This document shows positions 23,887 through 34,963 of a stretch of DNA of 64,000 nt, piece by piece. Both the position numbers and the translations under genes were made by a program. The notes beneath the pieces are model-generated. The model was not told the DNA's origin. It ran no database searches and worked only from the letters and a program-made list of their open reading frames with translations. Origin of the DNA: Plantago major (taxonomy: Eukaryota > Streptophyta > Magnoliopsida > Lamiales > Plantaginaceae); NCBI GenBank assembly GCA_026545765.1, contig JAIFAC010000201.1, positions 62,001-126,000 on the forward strand, written 5' to 3'. Position 1 is the first letter of the stretch, and every line of letters starts with the position of its first letter.

Positions 23887-24374
23887 TCGGTCAATACCGG
23901 GAAACACTTTAGTAAAGCCATAGGCAATCTGATGATCTTAAGCCTGAGTATATACTGTATAGGAGAGAAAAAGTTAGAATAGGCTTTTCCACTGGTGGAT
24001 TCCCTAACTCTACTATTCCTAATGGATTTACTATATGCAGTTACTGCATTTCACAACAATTTTAAACACTAGACTAGCCAAATAAACCAGGGCCATAAAC
24101 TTCATGCTATATTAAGAATGCATCGATCTTATCTAGACCACAAAGTTGCTGATTCAGGAATAAGGGGCTTTTTCAAGTGGACAGTTAAATACCTTAACAA
24201 ACCTGAAATACAAGTACAATTATTCATAACTAAATCCCCAGAAAAGGGAAAATAAATGGAATACAATTCACTCAAATTAACAATAGCACACGGTAATATA
24301 TAGGATATTTCACTCCTGGGTCTCACAACAACAAAAAGAGTCAAAGCACCCGAATTAGCTTGCATTCTTTCTTC
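23887..24374. other. Convergent intergenic gap, no gene
   Basis: Separates the 3' ends of the 2OG oxygenase (+) and peroxidase copy 1 (-). The frame at 24129-24365 (-) lies in the presumed 3' flank of the peroxidase and has no motif. Confidence 0.5.
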
Positions 24375-25562
24375 TTAGTTGACAACTCTGCAATTCAATC
24401 TCACCTCACCATTCACATTCACTCCAACATTCCCAAGCTTCACCATTGAAGCAGCAAATTCTCTGAAAAACAAACCCTGATCCCTTGCATATGCTTCCAC
24501 AATCCATCTTGTCCTGTAATCCAACATCATCGTCTGATCCGACAAGAATACCCCCTTCCCACCAACAACCCTTTTATAGTAGTCATTGTCAAACACAGAA
24601 GAAGTTGAATCCAAGAGGTGACCAGCATTAGGATCCTTGGTTGGGTTAGGGCATGATCTCTTCATTTCCTGGGCAAAGCTTGGGTTCATGGAAGGGTCAA
24701 AGTCATGTACCTTGCTGAAGTTGCGAAGGCGGGCTTCGAAGGAGGAGCAGTGGGAGAAACCAAGAGTGTGGCCGCCGGACAGAGTGACCATATCTTTGGT
24801 GGTTAGGCCTCTTTGTGAGAAGCTTTGAATTAGCTGAGAGGTATTGAATGATGGGGGTAGAGTCAGGCTTCGTTTGCCCTTGATATTCTCCCATCTTTTC
24901 TCCCTTTCAGCACGCGTTCAGCGGCCCTCCGGACTGAAGAAGGCAAATATATATTATTACTTGGAATTAATAAAAGAAATATTAATTATCTTCTTACTTC
25001 TGATATCTGTGTAATTATCCAAGAGCGTATGGGAAGAAAATTACCATGACCACAACATCTCTAGCGGCAATAGCTATAATGTCAGCACAAGAGACTGTTT
25101 TAGGACAAGCCTTTTCAAGCTTAGTTTTGGCATCATCAATCACATAGAATGCTGCTAGCGAGGTATTTGGAGGCCATCTTTCTCCGCACTGTTCTTTGGG
25201 GTAGAATCGAGCAACACAGATGCATCACATCCTATACTCTTCCTTGAGAGATTAGAAAGTAGTATTGAAAGTAGCAGTAATAATATAGAAACCTCCTATT
25301 CCTAGTACCAATGCCAAGATATCTCAGAATTCAGAAACATTGTAAAGAAGCATACCCTGACAAAACAATCATGGAAGAACATTCGGAGGATCACGGGCAG
25401 CTTTGCTGTCAGAAGCCAAGGCACTGCGCACAGCTTGGCTGATAATATTTTCAGCCTGCGGACATGTTTTCTCATAATATTGGGGATTAAGAGTTGCACT
25501 TGAATGTGAAATCAAAGAAGGAGAATCAAAACAGCTAAATAATATAACCTTAAGAAAGCCAT
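24375..25562 (-). pseudogene. PRX66: Class III peroxidase copy 1 (PRX66-like), multiple frameshifts
   Basis: Secretory haem peroxidase family acting in the cell wall; Arabidopsis PRX66 is associated with lignification. Three exons in the same layout as copy 2: 25562-25356, 25231-25045 and 24933-24375. Readable parts: a hydrophobic leader from ATG 25562 (MAFLRLYYLAVLILLL), then LNPQYYEKTCPQAENIISQA, the distal haem site LRMFFHDCFVR, the DASVLLDST block, [15 protein letters not shown], the proximal site VTLSGGHTLGFSHC, and the tail VRLNCRVVN. Breaks: -1 near 25520 (signal peptide), -2 near 25400 before the distal site, -1 in the DGPPNTS region of exon 2, and several indels in 24850-24930 (start of exon 3). 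The last 138 codons (24791-24375) are clean. More damaged than copy 2, so a pseudogene is likely, though consensus error is not excluded. Confidence 0.7.
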
Positions 25563-25650
25563 AATTTGAGTACAAAGGTTCAAAACCGAATATACTTATG
25601 AAAAACTATTGAAGTTGCAGAGATGATGAGAATGTTACAGAAACAAGAGG

Positions 25651-25660
25651 GTATATATAG
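25651..25660 (-). promoter_or_regulatory. TATA box of peroxidase copy 1
   Basis: CTATATATAC on the minus strand about 90 bp upstream of ATG 25562. The surrounding block (caagagggtatatatagtt on the plus strand) is the same as upstream of copy 2, so the promoter core was duplicated along with the gene. Confidence 0.65.
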
Positions 25661-26899
25661 TTCTCATGCACAATAAATCAAACAAACTATATAACTTTAA
25701 AGCTTGCTGCATGGAACTTTTTGGTTATACTTTTAAGTCACTCATTAAAGAAAAAGAATACCTGGACATTTGTTTATTTCAACCTAATTGGTGTACTTTG
25801 TGGCCAAGCATTTCTCTGTTCCTTCCTTCACAATATGATTATATGAATAAAAGTTCTAATCAGTAGCAGTTCATAATTTTGAACAACCTGTTAGCTTTCC
25901 TGTAAGCATTTTTTTACAAAATTAAAGAGCAGAAATTTGTATGAAGCAATTATGTGCAGAATCATAACACTTTTTCCTTTCAGCCTTTAGTGTAGCAGTT
26001 CTAACTTATCATAATCCAATTGATACAAGAATGGAATTAAGTTGTGTTAGTAGTGATTATAAAGCAGGTGATAATACACATTCCTACCCAGTTCCCTTTC
26101 TGGTTTAGGCCATTTATTTTGTCCCCCTAGTGGAGATCTACATGGATTTGTTTTCGGGGGTTCTCTAATCCTCTTCAACTAAAATCCAGAATCCACCCTA
26201 ACCGTCTCCCAGGATACAAACTCTTTAAATTAACTCATGGATGAGTTTTTGGGTAACTATTGATAAATGTCCATGTCTGATCATTGGTCTCTTTCGGTCA
26301 GTTTGGTCTATGGTTTCATGTAGAAGGGAGATGGTTGGTGAGGCCGTGTGGCATGGAGTACAAGAGAGTACTGTACTACATGTCTTAGTTCTTTACTTCC
26401 GCAACAGAACATTTACTACTCCCTCCGTCCCAGATGCTTCTTCCTCTTGCTACATAAGCACTACATAGCTTTCAAAAAAGTTGAGCCACAAGCTCAACAA
26501 TATACAGAAATCTTGAAAAGAACATCTAAACGGCTTCTATAATAACAAAACAACAATACATATCATATTGAACAGATCATTACACAAAGTTTTTACAGAA
26601 TAAACCTAAAGAAAACTGAACTACCTGAAGCGAAGTTTACTGAAGTAGTAGTGGTTGTCTTATAAAGAAGAGTAAAGCACCATATTGAGCTTACAATAAC
26701 CACAGACAATAATTTATCATCCATCACACTATAGTATATATATCATCATAAATCCCTACATGGAAGTATTACATATATCTAGCCAACACAGTCACACCAG
26801 CGAAAAGCAGTACAATATGATCAAACATTATTAGCTAAAGTTTGTCAAATACCTAAACTACTCGATCCAAAGTCAATAATATTTCTAGCTAGCAGAACA
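25661..26899. other. Intergenic, no gene; one MITE end
   Basis: Between peroxidase copy 1 and the zinc-finger gene. A tactccctccgtcccaga motif at about 26415 is a Stowaway-type terminus without a visible partner end. No gene seen. Confidence 0.5.
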
Positions 26900-27837
26900 T
26901 TAACCATCATCATCTTGTTGAATTGGGATATTCAAGTCGAAACCAGTATTACCATTACCAGCTGAAACCTAATGGGGCTAATACTGCTAGCAGTACTAGT
27001 ACTGGTAGTCACCAATGGTTCCCAATGGCACCTCATATGTCCTCCCAAAGCCTGTCCAGATGAAAATACCCTCCAACAAATGCTACACCTGTGCCTTTCT
27101 TCAACACCACAACAAGCTTCTTCCTCTTTCTCAACCCTGTTCTCGTACACGTTCATGTTGATTGCAAAGCACCCTTCACGTTCTTGTGACTCGCTCTATG
27201 CCCCCTAATGCCTGGTGCAGACAAACACTTTCTTGCAACTCGAACACTCAAAAGCATTGTTACTCCGTGCAGCGTCGGAATATTCTGGCGCCTTATTGAT
27301 GATGGTGACAGAATCAAAACCACCAACAGGGCCATTAGCAAGCATGAGAAGACATGCGGCAACTTCATAATCCTCCCCAGCGTCTCCGTCGCAGAAATAC
27401 TCATCTTCAGAGCGGTGTAAGTTGGGCGGTGGGTTGATGCCTCGCCAGTTACGTTCTGGGTGGCAGCGCATGTGCCCAAAGAGCGCCTTCCATGACCAGA
27501 ACCTCTTGCCGCATTCGGTACATGGCGCGTTATCTTTGGTGCTGAAGGATCTGGCTTTGGTCTCGAGGCACCAAATCTGCCGGAACCATGAGAAGTAGTA
27601 GCAGTGCTGTCGTTTTATCCTGAAGCGTTTCGTGCTGCGTTTCTTCCTTGGTTGTTTCTGTTGGAAACCGGAGGGGACAGTTAAAGCAAGAGGCGGCGGA
27701 AAGTCCGACCGGGAATGTAGTAGCTGTTGAAGAGGTGGTTGTCGATGATGAAGTCCATGATTTCTTTCTGCAAGTGGAAATGGTGGAGAAAGTGATGAAA
27801 TAGAGCAATTAGGGTGGACTACTGGAGTTATATCCAT
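26900..27837 (-). CDS. C2H2 zinc-finger transcription repressor, DAZ1/ZAT3-like, with EAR motif; three small frameshifts
   Basis: Nuclear regulator. From ATG 27837: a basic stretch ([13 protein letters not shown]), finger 1 [20 protein letters not shown] followed by [14 protein letters not shown], an acidic linker ending [13 protein letters not shown], finger 2 starting [10 protein letters not shown] and continuing in another frame with [13 protein letters not shown], finger 3 [20 protein letters not shown], and a C-terminal [13 protein letters not shown], an EAR-type (DLNxP) repressor motif, before TAA at 26900-26902. The [14 protein letters not shown] finger and overall order match Arabidopsis ZAT3/ZAT2 (DAZ1/DAZ2), which act with DUO1 in male germ cells. 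Frame breaks lie near 27215-27200 (including a G run one base short), near 27178 (GGG where GGGG is expected) and near 26965. No intron. All three domains survive, so a real gene with consensus errors is the simplest reading. Confidence 0.75.
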
Positions 27838-28063
27838 ATTGACAGACGGTTACTGAAGGCAGTTTTTTTCGTCTTGATCTATTTTAAACAACTGACTAAC
27901 AAATAGTCAGTTGTGGACTTGTGTCCGTCAGATCCACTGTAACTGTAATCTACTAGCTAAAGTTTCATTTACTAAATGGATTATTTTCTTTTTTCCTACC
28001 TCAATCCGCTACGGAAACTAATCTGGCCGAGTAATGTTGGACCCTTCCTTTTTTAGGGGCAAC

Positions 28064-28874
28064 TAGGGGTGTGTGAACGAAACGAACGAACATTTGGCAA
28101 AATTACATTAGTTAAATCGTTATCGTTGAAGAAGTATGTTAGGTTAAGTATGCGTGTTAAACGAACATTACAAATTAGTGTTGAGTTCGTTTGACTTTTT
28201 TAATTGTTAGTATTCGTTCGCATGTTTACTCGTTTGTATTCAACAGTTCGGTTTGTTTGCGATCGATTGTGTGTTCAGACGTTTTGTTTGTTTATGTTAA
28301 AAAAAAGCTCTAAATTATAAATGTTACAATAAAATAAAATAATATACTGCAACATCATAAACAACAATAATAAATTTCAAATGAAAACTATAAACTTAAA
28401 ATACCATAATTGCATCATGAATTTTCATGTTGACAAGATGTATAATAATAATTCAAAGTAGTATAATAATTCACAAAGTTTCATTAAATTTATAATTGAT
28501 TTAAATCTCATAGATTGATCTTCTTATTTAATTTGAATAAAATACGTACGTATCGTTGTTTAAGTAGAAGGTGCATGGTTCGAATCTCATTGGCGTAAGT
28601 TTCTCCATTTTATTTATTATTTTTAAATGTTTTAAAAAAATCACAGATTCATTGGTTTATGTAAAAAACCCCTTAACACACGTAGTGTGTTACGTCGATG
28701 CTAGTAATATATATTTTGGTGTGTGTTATGAACCGTTCAAACACTCGATAAAGAATAAAAGTGTTCGATATTCGATTCGAAAAAACTCGAACATGTTCTT
28801 GAAAATAAACCGAGCGGCGTTAATGAAACTTTTTCACGAACATTTCACGAACGTTCGATTCGTTGGCCACCCTA
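28064..28874. mobile_element. Non-autonomous hAT-like DNA transposon with perfect 8-bp target duplication
   Basis: An 811-bp element flanked by GGGGCAAC at 28056-28063 and 28875-28882. Termini: left taggggtgtgtgaacgaaac; reverse complement of right tagggtggccaacgaatcg. TAGGG-type ends and 8-bp duplications are diagnostic of hAT elements. Sub-terminal cgaac/gttcg motifs recur near both ends. The frame at 28571-28978 crosses the right border and has no transposase motif, so the element is non-autonomous. The perfect duplication suggests a fairly young insertion between the zinc-finger gene and peroxidase copy 2. Confidence 0.8.
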
Positions 28875-29180
28875 GGGGCAACCTTTTTTTTATATGCATA
28901 ATATTCGAACTTGAAGCTTATTTAAGTTATTTAAGTGAACTAATCCCTTTATCACTTAAACCAACCAACCACCGATAACTACATCAAAATAAAACAAATA
29001 ACGAATTGCAGAACCAAACATAAAACTACATTCCAATATAAACAAGAAAATATATGAAATACAATCCATTCAGTGAAACAATAGCACACAATATATATTT
29101 ATTAGTTAGGAGATTATAACAATTCTCTCAACAAGAAAAAGAGTCAAAACACTCGAAATCAGCTTGCATTAATCTCTTCT

Positions 29181-30373
29181 TCAGTTGACAACTCTGCAGT
29201 TCAATCTCACTTCTCCATTCCCATCAACTCCAACATTGCCCAGCTTCACCATGGCAGCTGCAAACTCTCTGAAAAACAAAGCTTGATCCCTTGCGAACGC
29301 TTCCACGATCCATTTCGTCCTGTAATCCAACAACATCGTCTGATCGGACAAGAATACCCCTTCCTCAATGATCCTCTTGTAGTAGTCATTGTCAAAACGG
29401 ACGCAGTAGAATCCAGGAACTGGCCTGCATTGCAGTCCTTGTTTGGTTTTGGGCACTTTCTCTTCAGTTCTTGGGAAAATTGTGGGTGCATGGATGGGTC
29501 GAAGTCATGCACCTTGCTGAAGTCGCGAAGACGTGCTTCGAAGGAGGAGCAGTGGGAGAAGCCGAGAGTGTGGCCGCCGGATAGGGTGACCAAGTCTTTG
29601 GTGGTGAGGCCTCTTTGGGAGAAGCTCTGGATTAGTTGAGAGGTGTTGAATGATGGTGCAGGTAGAGTTAGGCTTTCATTTGCTCGTGATATTCTCCCGT
29701 CTTGCCTCCCTTTCAGCACGTTCCACTGCGGTCCTCCTGACTGGAAAAGCAAAATAACGTGGGTTATTTTGGACCACAGTAGCAACACATTGTTATTTGG
29801 TCAATTATTCCACATTTTATGCATGTTAAAGATTACCAAGGCTACAACATCTCTCGCGGCGATAGCCAGAATATCAGCGCAAAGAGACCGTTTTAGGGCA
29901 AGCTTTCTCGAGCTTAGTCTTGGCATTGTCGATCACATGAAATGCTGCTAGTGAGACGTTTGGCGGACCATCTTTCTCCGCTTTGTTTTTGGGGTAGAAT
30001 CGAGCAACACAGACGCATCACAGCCCTACACACACATTTTTCAAGAAGTTAGGAACCAGCAATACTGCTGTCACACCCTCCTAGAGGATAGTTCGTGACC
30101 ATACTAGTGAACCTTAAGGATCGATACTGCTATACCAACAGTCGAGATATAAGGCACGGAACACATTACCCTGACGAAGCAGTCGTGGAAGAACATTCTG
30201 AGGATACGAGCAGGCACTTTGCTATCAGAAACCGCAGCACTGCGGACAGCTTGGTGGATGATAGTTTCAGCCTGGGGACATGTTTTGTCATAAAAATGAG
30301 GATCAAGTGCTGCACTTGAACATGAAACACCAAGCAGGAGAAGCAAGACAGTTAAAGAACAGAACTTTGCCAT
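29181..30373 (-). CDS. PRX66: Class III peroxidase copy 2 (PRX66-like), near-complete, three single-base indels
   Basis: Secreted haem peroxidase of the cell wall. Exons 30373-30170, 30025-29837 and 29740-29181, GT/AG introns, all junctions phase 0. Signal peptide MAKFCSLTVLLLLLGVSCSS, mature start around ALDPHFYDKTCPQAETI, distal haem site LRMFFHDCFVRGCDAS (distal Arg59, His63), proximal site LVTLSGGHTLGFSHC, tail RLNCRVVN. Expected length is about 318 aa, normal for the family. Breaks: -1 in an A run in exon 2 (PKNKAEK), +1 T in the VSCAD region of exon 2 (restoring frame), and -1 in a T run before FDNDYYKR in exon 3. All three are in or next to homopolymers, and exon lengths differ from multiples of three exactly as these predict. 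This favours sequencing error over decay. Paralogue of copy 1, same strand. Confidence 0.85.
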
Positions 30374-30465
30374 AGTTTAACTATAAAATTCAAAACCTAA
30401 TGTTTTACTTATGAAAGATTATTGAATTAATAGAGAGGTGATGAAACTGTAGAGAACCAAGAGGG

Positions 30466-30473
30466 TATATATA
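30466..30473 (-). promoter_or_regulatory. TATA box of peroxidase copy 2
   Basis: TATATATA about 95 bp upstream of ATG 30373, within the block gagggtatatatagtt that is also found upstream of copy 1 at the same distance. Confidence 0.65.
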
Positions 30474-32774
30474 GTTGACATACAAAGTACAAAGTTGATG
30501 CATAAGTATATACTTTCAAGACACTCATTAAGGAATATACGTGGTCATGGAGTACTTAGCGACCAAGCATTTATCTCTTACATTCTTAAAATATACTACT
30601 AATAAGTAGTTCTATAATGCTTCTATGTTTTATGTATAGGAGTCAAAATTAATCACATTTGATCTGGAAAAATAGAGTAAAAATAGAGTAATTATTTAAC
30701 ATTTACATGCAAGTCGATATATGTTTTACAAAGCGATCCATTAGATAAGTTGATAAGGCGACTGATAGATAATCAATCAATTCTTCGGATCCAAAGTATA
30801 AGAAACTTCCTGTGAGTCATTGTACATTGTGATATTGGTATTACTTATTAAGAATGTGTTATAAGTAAGTTAACCTGTTTTTTATGATTATACATATATT
30901 TAATCGTTAGGTGATACTGACAGTGATGCACATTTCTAAACGTATCCTTAGTAAAATTTGTTGATTGTTGGAACATTGCAATCAGTTTGGTGGTCTATGA
31001 CTCGAGGTCGAGTTCATGCAGTTGAAGGTAAGTAGTTGTGTGGCAATTTGAACAAGTACATGTATACCGTACTGCACGTCTCATTTTCTGGTATTAGTAC
31101 ATTTTAAAATCGAAGTTGAATCGAGTATGTCATTTATCGAGTTCGTTTCGAGCTGTGATCAAGGGTCTGAAATAGTCTTGCTTAAAAACAAGAAAAGTTT
31201 TCAAACCTGAGTCAAATATTTAAGTTAGAGTTTAACTAATTTAGTACGAACATTAGTTGAGCTCGTTACTTTAAAATGCATGCAAATAGTTTTTAAAAAA
31301 ATCGAATCGGCGCTAATCAAGCATTATCGAATTACGAAGTCTTGAAAGAGACGAGTATTAATGAGAGACCTGAGAGTCGGATTGATGTTCTTAAGTATAT
31401 GTGTAATGTTTTAAACAATATTAGTATTGTTTTATGAGTGAACACTTTATATCATTTTTTATGTAATATATATCACCGATGTTCTTAATAAAACATGTAA
31501 TGTTTTTTGTTATAACTGTAATGTTTGTAAAATGCTTTTTTTATCTTTTATAATACCTACTGAAATTACTGCTATCGAATTAGTCTTACAACTCAATTGG
31601 CAAAATGAGATCTTATGAGTTTAATTTCATTTGAACAACTTGTCAAAAGAGTTGAGCTCGAAACTTATCGAGTCGAGTCCTCATTAAGTATCTTAATGTT
31701 CCGGTCAAAGGTGGCGATCGTTGCATTCCAATAATTGTTGTCTTACGGGAACTATTTGCAATTTCACCATTCTGGTCTCTGGATTAGTGGTAATAAAATA
31801 AAAACGTTATCCGAAAATTTAAAAGCGGGTTAATAGTTTAAAAAGGTCTGACAACTGTAAAAGAGTAGCACGTGTAAGGAACTGATTCAACTTGGTCCCA
31901 CATTCTGTGGCCCCACTTCGCATTGACAAGACGAAACTTAGTGGGGACCACCGTGCTCCGCTTCGAGAAGTGCACGCGTGACCTTATGCCAATGGTTTAT
32001 TTACATTTTGGTACTTAATATTTCAAGTGGTCAAGTCTAATGACATGAGGGTAAGTAAAGTTAATGCAAGTAAACTTTGAAAAATATTTTGCTTGTTTGG
32101 CGTAGAACTTATGCACCATTTTAGTTGAGTCAAGAGAGAAATAATCATTTGGCGATGCTATTTAATTGAGTTCAAAGTAGTAAAATTTAATTGAGACAAA
32201 TAGTACACTAAACTTGTAAAGTTTCTCTTTAGACTATTCTCTTTACTATCATTACAAAAAATATTATTTCAATCCTACAATCATACTACCAAACAAATTT
32301 CAACTAAATTTAACTAATCAACTCATCTAACAACACTAAAATCAATTATTAACCGATTAAACAATCACTTCTTGCTTACAACAATCATTCATCTCTTACA
32401 CGACCTACATAACAAGCCTCTGGCGCATAAAATTTTAATTTTATCACAAACATAAATTTTCACAACTCGATTAAAATTTAATCACTATTCATGAGTTATA
32501 CATCAATTAAAATGGACTCGATTATAGTTCCATCCCAAGCGATCGATTGATTTTTTTAATGTAATGTAAGTGAAATTGAGATATCAATACTAATTGACAT
32601 TTTGTATCCTATTGTTTGAATTTGACAAAAGATTAAGGCGTATTTTAGTGGCTCAAAGTGTACTTTTAGTATGATGGTATGATTATTTATTATTTATTAC
32701 GGGTGGCGTGACCTAATTTTTTAGTAATATATAAAGTTAAACAGACATTATAAATGACAATACGTGAATTACAT
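30474..32774. other. Intergenic, no gene; degraded repeat words
   Basis: No coding frames of note. The stretch 31090-31690 contains recurring gagttcg/gagctcg/tcgagt words, as in the other decayed repeats near 21.3 kb and 37.9 kb, but borders are not visible. Confidence 0.45.
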
Positions 32775-33160
32775 GGGATAGATTGAGTAGTATAAATAAA
32801 GTAAAATTTAACCTTAAATCTTTAGTTAAAAGTATATGTAGGCTTTGTTTAGCAAAACTAGCTAATAAGCTAGATGGTAGTTGATAGGGTAGCTGTTAGC
32901 TGATTGGGTAGCTTAGGTTTTTATAAAAATATTTAGTAAATCAATTGGCTGATAAGTTAGCTGATTTGCTAAATATGGTATGTAAAAACAAATCAGCTAG
33001 CTTTTTTTTTTTTTTATGGACGAAACATCGGATCATTATATCATTCTGAAATTTAGGCGTTAACGCGTATTATGAAAATAAATTGTCGATGATAAGTAGA
33101 TCCATAATGGGATAAAGTAAAATCTAGCCTCGAATCTTTAGTTAAAAGTGCATATATATA
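32775..33160. repeat. Direct repeats flanking a TTTAGCAAA/AGCTGAT-rich insert
   Basis: Direct imperfect copies at about 32796-32840 and 33114-33160 (aaagtaaaat(t/c)ta..., ...aatctttagttaaaagt) flank a segment rich in agctgat/agctaat words (32842-33010) that ends in a T run. The insert resembles a decayed foldback or hAT-type MITE. Its exact ends are uncertain. Confidence 0.4.
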
Positions 33161-33418
33161 TCGAGTAAGATGCAGTACTATGTATGAGTAAGAGATTATT
33201 AGTTAACTTGAGATTAGTGAAAAATATCAAAAGTCTAATACTATCATACTATTTGAAATAAAAAGTTTACAACCTGTAATGAAAAAAAAAATAGTTGAAA
33301 TTTTGACCACCTACCTACCCACGCGCGTAATCCCAGCTCATCACGTGCATCTTACCCTTTGTTTAATTTGTATATAAGAGAATTACACTTCTTTCAGGTT
33401 AAACTGACGTTTATCGTT

Positions 33419-33566
33419 TTAAGCTTACATGAATTCTTAAAAAATAAAGATATCTACGACAAATAATAAGCAATCTCAGCTTTACAACAAATTATCGTTT
33501 TACCAATAAAAGTACAATTTTATCGCATTTTATATATTACATCATTCTTTAATTTTTCGTAAAGCT
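33419..33566. repeat. Dispersed repeat, partner of 11750-11888
   Basis: Same-orientation copy of the 11750-11888 repeat, starting aagcttacat and ending tttttcgtaaagct. About 365 bp downstream of the TCP stop codon (33933, minus strand). No coding capacity. Confidence 0.6.
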
Positions 33567-33932
33567 AGCAGCCTTGTTTACAATGTATAAAGTTATAAGG
33601 GAACGAAGGAGTAAAAGTTATATTAATGAACTTGAATGTTTGAATTTTGATTATTATTACTATTTACTAGTGATCAGCTCACTGAATGCAAACCTTATGG
33701 GAATGCGATCACAAGTCGAGTTTAAAATAAAAGTGTATGTACATACCTCTATAACATACCAAAATGACAATTCAACAAACTAAAATCACTCAACAACAAC
33801 AACAACAAACACATAGTACTAGTACAACATAACATAAACACAATTACACAATACCCCACGGTAAACAAAACAACACAATCTACCACCCCCAAACTTGCAA
33901 AAAATCGAAAACACCCCCAAAATCCTAAAACC

Positions 33933-34730
33933 CTAATCATCATCATTATCACCATCATCTTCCTTCACCAATGGCTTCTCTTCTTGATCCTGATTCTCAC
34001 CACCCACCATGAAATCCACCTCCCTCTTCTTCTCATACACACCCATCGAAAACTCCCTCAACAGCTGCATCGCCCCCGTCGCACTCGAGCTCGAACACGG
34101 CGCCATAACCGTCTTTTCACCACTCTCCACATTCTCCCCAAAGCTCACAAAATTCAACACCGGCCTCAAAAACGACGTCGTTCCACCCCACTGGATCGGA
34201 AACACCGGGGCAAAATTGGAACAACCAGAATCACCATTTCCATTTCCATTACTACTACTACTATTATTATTATTATTATGATTCAAAACATTCAAATCAG
34301 TGAAATCACAAAACTCACTATTAGAACCTCTTCTCCTCTTCTTCTTCCCCAAATCATCGGAATTCGATTCAGTCGGAATTTTGAGCACTCCGTTAACGGA
34401 AACGGCGATTGCAGGAACAGTTCCTGTGCCAGTGGCCTGAATTATCGCCGGCTCGGCTCGCTCGAGGAGCCAGCGGATGGTCTCGCCGTCGGATTTGTGG
34501 CCGAGCTCTCGAGTGAGCTGGAATATGCGGGCGGCGCAGGCGGCCGGCATGCGGATTCGCCGCCCGCGGCCTTCGACCTTGGTGTGTCGGTCCTTGGTGG
34601 ATCTCTTCGGCGGGAGTTTGGCGGCGGGAGGCGGCGGAGATTCCTGTTTTGGAGATTCAGTTACGGCGGAGATGGTGGAGGAGGAGGGGAGGAGTGGGTC
34701 CGGACGGTGGTGGGGGAGGAGGTAGGCCAT
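33933..34730 (-). CDS. Class I (PCF-type) TCP transcription factor, intact single exon
   Basis: Nuclear DNA-binding protein of 265 aa controlling growth and cell proliferation in plants; class I TCPs bind GTGGGNCCC-like sites as dimers. The TCP domain spans about residues 42-98: basic part [20 protein letters not shown], helix 1 [20 protein letters not shown], loop and helix 2 [16 protein letters not shown]. The short basic region and the Cys in PAACAAR mark class I. After the domain, [20 protein letters not shown] resembles the TCP9/TCP19 group. Then follow a basic patch (GKKKRRRGS), an Asn/Ser/Gly-rich linker encoded by simple repeats (about 34230-34290), and an acidic C-terminus (EDDGDNDDD). 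The ATG at 34730 is the only upstream in-frame start giving a normal N-terminus. The frame is clean. The long plus-strand frames across this gene are shadows. Confidence 0.95.
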   Translation of the reverse strand: MAYLLPHHRPDPLLPSSSTISAVTESPKQESPPPPAAKLPPKRSTKDRHTKVEGRGRRIRMPAACAARIFQLTRELGHKSDGETIRWLLERAEPAIIQATGTGTVPAIAVSVNGVLKIPTESNSDDLGKKKRRRGSNSEFCDFTDLNVLNHNNNNNSSSSNGNGNGDSGCSNFAPVFPIQWGGTTSFLRPVLNFVSFGENVESGEKTVMAPCSSSSATGAMQLLREFSMGVYEKKREVDFMVGGENQDQEEKPLVKEDDGDNDDD

Positions 34731-34963
34731 GGGTGGTGGTGGTAGTTGGGAATATGGGGGTGGGGCCAGGTTTTTAGGGGTTTGATGGGTGGGAGTGAAA
34801 ACAAGAGGGGCCTACCCTCTTATCTGATCTAATAGTAGTAGTAGTCAAGATGGGTGACACCAAATATTCAGTTTCCGATTTTACCCCTGCATATATCCAA
34901 AAGTCAAAATACACAAAACTTCTTCTAGTGTGTGTATTGGCAAAAAAAAAAAAAAAAATCGTA

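Noticed and set aside
28575..28600. tRNA B-box-like ggttcgaatctc, suggesting a tRNA gene or SINE
   Set aside because: No A box at the right distance, no cloverleaf pairing and no acceptor stem. The similar ttcgaatctc at 7605 is also without structure.
28571..28978. 135-aa plus-strand frame, possibly a transposase
   Set aside because: It crosses the right border of the hAT-like element, has no hAT dimerisation or catalytic motif, and is AT-rich chance sequence.
33984..34745. 253-aa plus-strand open frame across the TCP gene
   Set aside because: It is the antisense shadow of the intact TCP coding sequence; its residues are low-complexity (His/Arg/Thr/Ile runs) and have no domain.
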